Source of the DNA: Tetraselmis striata
Taxonomy: Eukaryota; Chlorophyta; Chlorodendrophyceae; Chlorodendrales; Chlorodendraceae
Assembly (NCBI GenBank): GCA_006384855.1
Contig: VCJN01003041.1
Location: forward strand, 1-64,000
Direction of reading: 5' to 3'
DNA length: 64,000 nucleotides
The notes beneath the pieces are model-generated. The model was not told where the DNA came from, did not search any database, and saw only the letters and a list, made by a program, of their open reading frames with translations. Shown here piece by piece: positions 58,586 to 64,000 of this stretch (positions are counted from its first letter, which is position 1; every line of letters begins with the position of its first letter). The position numbers and the translations under genes were made by a program.

Positions 58586-59944
58586 TCACCTGCGGCGCCT
58601 ACTGGCACCCCGCTTCTCCTGGATATCGTGCAGCACATCACGCTCAGTCTCTAACTGCTGCGGTGGTGCAGGTGACCAGCTGGCAGATGGGGGCCACGTG
58701 ATACACAGCGTACCTTGGCTGCCTTTTGCTGCCGGTACCGTTCGTTTGCCTCGGCCTCCTGCAGCGCACATGCAGTACGCAGGGATCAGCCTGCAATTGC
58801 TCCCCTCACCGCAATTGCACAGGCCCCTGCGGAAGCTGGCCACATCTCGCCTCCGGCGGACTGGCGCCGCCACATACCTCTGCCGTCTCGGTGAAGATCC
58901 AGGGCGCGATGAGGGCTGTCCATGCGTAGTAAATCAAATATGCCGGGGCAAGCAGCACCAGGTACCAGAATCTGCAGGCACAGTATGCCGTGCGTTAGAC
59001 CAACAAGCTGCGGCACCGCGCTGACTGTTTCTGGATCCGGTTCAGGTCTACACACTGGGAAGCCACGCACCTGTCTGAGAACGCTGTGGCTATCTGCATC
59101 ATCGCCATGATGTAAATGGCATCGTGCTGGTACCTGGGCGGACGTGGCATGCATCTCAGCATACTCCCCGCCCCCCCCCCCCCCCCCCCCCCTCTCATCA
59201 CCCCTCCAAAAAACACACGAACAGTATGCTTGTGGCAACGGAGTGAAACAAACTGCAGGCACCTACTCGCACATGCCCTTCATGCTGATGTCAGTGCCGC
59301 CATCCACCAGCTCACCGGCAGCATTGAACGTTGGCTCTGAGATCGCCAGTCGCGCTATCAGTACCCCATCAAGTGCCATGCGCTGCACGCAGTGCAGAAG
59401 CCGCGCTGTTATGAAGTGGCAGTGCAACAGAGCGGGAATCCTACCCGCCGACAGATGCAGGGAGCCGTAGCAGATGAAGTACGTGAGGCTGCTGGCCGCC
59501 AGGGCTGCGTAGTTGAACCACCACAAGGACGCGGATTTGAAGTAGAAGCGGATCAGCCAGTGAACCACCTGCACACGCAGCTGTGTCGGTGCCTAGAATA
59601 TACCAGTGACCAGATACCAAGGCTGACCGGAATTCACCATGAAAACTGTGGGCTTTACACTGCCAGCTGGCAGTAGGCGCCACTCACGTTTGCCGCTAGG
59701 ATTATGACTTGCAGCATTCGCAAGCGAGCCGCGTTGGTCTCCACCCTGGTCAGCGAAGCCGCGGTGGGGTGCGCGGTGTTAGAAGCCCGGCGCAGCGGTG
59801 GCGCATTGCAGATGGGCCTCCATCATTTCAGGCAGAGGCGCCTTGAGCTCAAATGCGTGAAAAAAGTGCCCACACGCAAGCGCGCTGGCGGTGCAACCCA
59901 CGCGGCTAGGCACCTCACCGCTTCTTTGCCGACTGGTTGGCCAT
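58586..59944 (-). CDS. TMEM208: TMEM208/SND2-like ER membrane protein (8 exons)
   Basis: TMEM208 (yeast Snd2) helps insert proteins into the ER membrane by the SND route. Exons in order of translation are 59944-59919, 59745-59688, 59568-59445, 59336-59267, 59133-59071, 58971-58878, 58758-58714 and 58654-58586, all in phase, giving 182 aa (human 173). The protein starts MANQSAKKRVETNAARLRM, matching the KGKKQIFEENKATLR pattern of the family. Membrane segments are near 20-37, 44-66, 97-114 and 116-142 (FWYLVLLAPAYLIYYAWTAL). The signature EPTFNAAGELVDGGTDI (70-86) aligns with ATFSEDGTLTDGGLDL of the human protein. The tail is charged and basic, ending in ASRRRR. A 24-nt C run (sense G run) lies in the intron between 59267 and 59133. 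It is divergent from the DcpS gene, with 939 bp between their start codons. Confidence 0.9.
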
Positions 59945-60883
59945 TGTGCCTGCGTCACAGTGAGTAAGTCGCTAATAATGAAGCCCGTTCTGGTAGGGAC
60001 TGCCGGTCTAGCACGATCCCAGTCGCTCGCGTCAGGTGCTAAGGAGTAGGGCTTAGCGACTACTGTCTGTTGGTATATTCAGCAGGGCTTGATGAGGATT
60101 ATGGAAAAACAAGAACGTACCCGGGTACTACAGTTATATATCTTTCATAGCGACTATCCTACAACTTCTTACATCGGGGCTTTAAGAATTGCGCACTAGC
60201 AAGAATCAGAACGAAGATCAACTATGAAAGGCTGCCAGTAAAAGAGAGACATAAACTTGAAAGCAAGGTCGAGCAGGAGGCTAGGGAGCCAAGAACCAAG
60301 GAGGAGCCAAGGGAACCACGAAGTCGCGAATAAGCGACTACAGGGTAAAGGGTACCTGTATCCTTATATGGCAATGCCGCCCTGCGATCAGCAGGAATGC
60401 TGGCGCCGGGCGCGCCTCATCCGAAGATTTGCCAGCGTTCCATACATACTTAATATGTATAGGTACCCGGGTAGTGACTAACAACAATATCATCGTTCTG
60501 TACTGCTCATGCTAATGCAGTAATGCTACGCGCTGTTTTAATATTATGTATCGTCATCATAAACCGGCGGCGGCGGCGGCCCGAGGTCTGCGGGTATGAG
60601 AACTGCGCGAGGTGTGCGTGAGTACCTGTGCCGAAGTGATGGGTTTGGTTACAAGGGGTAGAGTCGGGCGAAGGTAAGGTACTACCACTACGGGCGGCAG
60701 GCACGGGGGCGAGCCGGCGGGGGCAAGTCGTGCTGACCTACAGCGCGAGTCATCGCCCGGCCGCGAGAGCAACAAACTACGGGTACCTGTAGCGACGTAC
60801 ATCGACGACAATCAGTTGCACTGTTTTCCGCCTCTCAAAGTTTCACCCGCGTTACTCTCGGCACAAAGTAGCCGTCACTGGCC
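59945..60883. promoter_or_regulatory. Divergent promoter region between TMEM208 and DcpS genes
   Basis: The start codons of two divergent genes bound this stretch, so both promoters must lie in it. Three TAGCGACTA-like words are present (60054, 60148 and TAAGCGACTA at 60331), a word that recurs across the intergenic DNA. No TATA box or known operator is recognised, and the space is large enough for two independent promoters. Confidence 0.4.
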
Positions 60884-62253
60884 ATGGCTACTCCTAAAGT
60901 CAAGTCGCTGGAGGGGTTCACCGTCGAGCGAATCCTCAGCGAGGACGCGCCTTCAAAATCAGTAGCCATATTAGGCACGTTCTCTGACAGCAAAGATGGC
61001 GACAAGGCGATCGTGAAGCTGTCGAAACGCCACTTTCAACTAGACAGCCTACATGACCTATTTCAATCGGGGCCGTCCCTGCAGCTTGACTTTGAGAATG
61101 ACATATACAGCAAGGTTGCCGCTCCTTTCATTTATGCCATCCTGGGTTCCTTGCTCCAGGGCGACAACTCAAATGTGCGGGTTGGGTGCACGATAGCCGC
61201 CTTATTTAAGAAACTGACTCTCTTGCTTCGCGATCTGTCGCAGTTTTCAGCGCTGGCTGACCCAAAGTTCAACCAAATCACAGTTGACACAATCTACCCC
61301 TGTACGGCCAAGCACATCGCCAAGCACACTGCGGCAACGACGCTGATGTTCACAGAAACTTCGGAGATGTACCATGACACAGTGCAGCCATATATAAAGG
61401 GGTTGCCAACTTCGCAAATCCAGTGGGTCCACAACATCCTGGAGGGAACGAAAGAGGCTGACAGAGTGATTATGCGGGACGATGATCCTCTTACTGGCTT
61501 CACCTTATTGCCGGACCTGAAGTGGGATCAGAGCCAGGTGACAGGCACATACACTTGTCCTTTGGTGATGCAATTATTGAAACTATACCCCAGCCACCCA
61601 ACAGACCTTTTCTGTGTAGAGGTGACTGGGGGCGTACTCCCCAGCTGGTGGACGTGAATCTGGCTGGCTGTTCGGACGAATGAAGCCCTGCCACATTCTG
61701 TTCCAGACCGAGCAACTGTATTGCGTGGCGATCGTGAATCGGAGGGACTTGGCGTCGATAAGGGATTTGAGGCAAGAGCACATGGGGCTCCTGTCCAACA
61801 TCATGAACGCGGGATGCTCGGCCATCAAGGTATCTGTGCATCTCAATTCCCTGCTCATCGCAGCTGCCAGTCCTGCGGTGCGTGTCTGCTTGGTTGTACC
61901 TATCACCATTGAATGCTTTATTGACATGCGGTGTATTGGGACGGCCCTGCATCGTATCCCATCATCAGGAAAAGTTTGGTGTTGATGCAAGCCAGCTCAA
62001 GATATATTTTCATTACTATCCTTCGTACTTTCACCTCCACTGCCACTTCAGCCATACCTCTCTTGGGAGCATTGGCAACGGAGCAGGCAAAGGGCATCTC
62101 CTCGCAGACGTCATGAACAACATCAAGCTCTTTGGGAGTGATTATTATCAGAGAACAAGCCTGGCAGTCGAGGTTAGACAGGACAGCGAACTCATCAACC
62201 TTTTTCAGAATGAAACCCAAGCTGGAAAGAAAAGAGCAATAGCTGACATATAG
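60884..62253 (+). CDS. DCPS: DcpS scavenger mRNA decapping enzyme, HIT family (4 exons)
   Basis: DcpS hydrolyses the m7GpppN cap left after 3' to 5' mRNA decay. Exons 60884-61114, 61244-61537, 61707-61829 and 61969-62253 join in phase to 310 aa. Family marks seen: GFTVERILSED and a beta-rich N-terminal swap domain (LQLDFENDIYSK), IYPCTAKHIAKH, QWVHNILEGTKEADRVI, DPLTGFTLLPDLKWDQSQ, then YCVAIVNRRDLASIRDL and the HIT triad in IYFHYYPSYFHLHCHF, H238-L-H240-C-H242, followed by SLG. Length fits the family (human 337). The start is the first ATG, 11 residues before the conserved GFTVERIL. Intron 1 is 129 nt, in frame and stop-free, so an unspliced product would add 43 residues between S-K and F-S-A-L; alignment with animal DcpS favours removal. 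The introns here lack long C or G runs. Confidence 0.92.
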
Positions 62254-64000
62254 CATTTTGTTGCTACATTCTGGGGAATGTTAATGGTTACCTTGATTTA
62301 AGCTCTCACGTGCGCTTCTGTATTGGCTGATACGAGTCTGACTCCGAGCTCGTCTGATTGTAGAGAGCCTTGCAGGCATTCCCATCTAGCCAGCATATTT
62401 TCGGAAGCTGGATTGGCACTATGCTGCACGGCATGTCACGGTAGTAATATGTTCAAGCACTGACAGCTGTGATAGGCCCAACGCATCACTCTATCTAAGC
62501 CTCTGCTTCTGGTATTCTAGTCCGATACTCGCCATGCTCATGCTGTTTACATGTACCTATGGGCATGGTAGTTGAATATAGCATATTGAACTCTGCTTGT
62601 GTTGCATTGATATGGATAGTCTGTTGTAGGTCGACAATAATGAGTGCGCGTGTCTTCTGTGTTGTTGCAGACTGCTGGGGTGTCACGATACAAACAGCAG
62701 TCAAATATGATTCCCTTTCCTTCTAGCATTTTTTGGCCGCACCTCACATATCAGTATGTTATGTATGTATTCTCATGAGGTCACACTAACACAGCAGGCG
62801 TGGCAGACATAGGTCATCAATAAAAGATAGCTCAGGTTGGGTTTGTACTTGCAATCAGCTTTATATTGAACCGCCTTTGAGAGTTTGTAATGGTTTCGAC
62901 TGTCTAAGTAACAACTTTAAAGGTTCACATACGCTCGCTGCACGCGCAAAGTGCGTGCACAATGACCTATAGTCGCTGCATAAATGCGCGGCAAATCAGT
63001 AGTTAACTTACAGTAGAACCGACATCATATACCGACATCAAGTAGGTGCTGCGTTGTGGCATTGTCGTGGTTTGAGGATGTCTGCTCGCGGGCTAGTAAT
63101 CGCGTGCGCTGTGTTCACGTCCGTATTTCATGCCTGTACGTGTGTCTCACCTGCGTGCTTGCGTGGATTGTTGCTATGGACAGTACATGTACGAGTAGCG
63201 CGCATCAGCAATCCCGGAAGGTGGACATCGCAGTTCATCAAAGCTTTTTGAGCAGGTACGGTACAGGTACGGTCCTAACGGTATGGCTCAATACGGACAG
63301 CTTGAAATTTTAGGATACTGCTGGTCCTGCTACGAGTAATCGCTACTGCTGCTGATGAATGTTTTCAAATGAATTTTTCCACGTAGCGCTACTGGTACAT
63401 TTTGATCGCCTTTTGCAGCTAGCTAATGTAACTCTAATTTTCTTTATTTAATGATAGCGGCCATGTAAGGATATTAGAGTGATTTTATTGCAAAATACAT
63501 CATGGACCCATTGGTCGCTATATACATGCTGCTGGATGTAATCCTCAGAGGATTCATGATCGTACCAGCACATACCGTCCAGTCAGCCAGGACGACTCGA
63601 CCTATTTATTTATACTACAATATTTAGTAGAGCGATATTACGGGTGCTGCTATACATACAGTCTCGGGGTACCTGGTACGGGTGTCGTCGCTGTACAGTC
63701 TGCATACCCCAATCATCGCTGCTGCTGATGCTTCCGTAGTGAATCCGTTCCGACCAGCAGGAGTGCAGGACACGCGCTCCCGCGGATGCAAACGAATAAA
63801 GTAAGGATATATTACTACCGTATGGCTGATACGGATAGTGGTATCAGCAGTCGCTACATGGCACACTTGTACTGGTGCCCTGTAAGGATTATTGGTCGAT
63901 TATGGAATAATGGTTGACCAACTCGCACTCCCCCGTCCATGCTGCATCCCGTCCGCCGCGCGCGATGACCAAAATGAGGCGCGCCAACTATTCGTTGCGC
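62254..64000. other. Intergenic segment at the right edge
   Basis: This is the 3' flank of the DcpS gene, with moderately AT-rich sequence. A GCTGCAAAAGGCGATC module lies in inverse orientation at about 63403-63425, and AGTCGCTA words occur near 63328 and 63848. ORFs at 63054-63313 and 63624-63866 are short and unsupported. Confidence 0.5.

Noticed and set aside
60884-61657. A single 257-codon ORF as the whole DcpS protein
   Set aside because: The frame runs through the first intron and into the second, and lacks the HIT motif. Alignment with the family and phase-matched splice sites support four exons.

Overview
The window is nuclear DNA from a GC-rich unicellular eukaryote, most likely an alga and perhaps of the green lineage. 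The support is spliced host genes with GT-AG introns, often starting GTGCG or GTGAG; a plant-type nucleotide-sugar 4,6-dehydratase with the RHM N-terminal sequence pattern; a probably organelle-targeted FolD; and a large load of repeats. The taxonomic call is inference. No bacterial operons, rRNA genes or CRISPR arrays were seen. Unusually long poly-C and poly-G runs (10 to about 30 nt) lie in many introns and between genes.

Layout. About 2.3-7.9 kb (+): a 12-exon gene for a CD2BP2/Lin1-type U5 snRNP protein whose C-terminus carries a SAP-like helix pair and an OCRE-type aromatic repeat. 9.5-12.9 kb (-): a six-exon orphan gene (754 aa). 15.6-18.75 kb (-): a FolD-type methylene-THF dehydrogenase/cyclohydrolase with a presequence. 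18.8-22.8 kb: mostly gene-free, with a tiny LINE 3'-end insertion. 22.9-29.1 kb: a decayed virus-like element with a herpesvirus-UL9-type helicase. 30.5-32.65 kb (+): a nine-exon UDP-glucose/dTDP-glucose 4,6-dehydratase. 32.7-48.2 kb: a repeat-rich tract with two copies of a 309-bp TRIM-like element, a ~370-bp satellite, a 30-bp minisatellite and unclassified gene remnants. 48.27-52.91 kb (-): a full-length LINE with one 1519-codon ORF and a 13-bp target-site duplication. 56.8-57.7 kb (+): an intronless orphan multi-pass membrane protein. 58.6-59.9 kb (-): an eight-exon TMEM208/SND2 homologue. 60.9-62.25 kb (+): a four-exon DcpS scavenger decapping enzyme, divergent from TMEM208.

The recognised host genes are housekeeping functions in unrelated pathways: splicing, one-carbon metabolism, nucleotide sugars, ER protein targeting and mRNA decay. 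They are not an operon or cluster. Exon models were built by hand, requiring GT-AG borders, matching phase and family alignment from memory. They should be good to a few residues, except the first two exons of FolD and parts of the orphan gene. The most notable observations are the TRIM-like elements with matching 5-bp duplications, the LINE plus its 49-bp truncated relative with a 16-bp duplication, the homopolymer-loaded introns, and the FolD with an altered cofactor motif.
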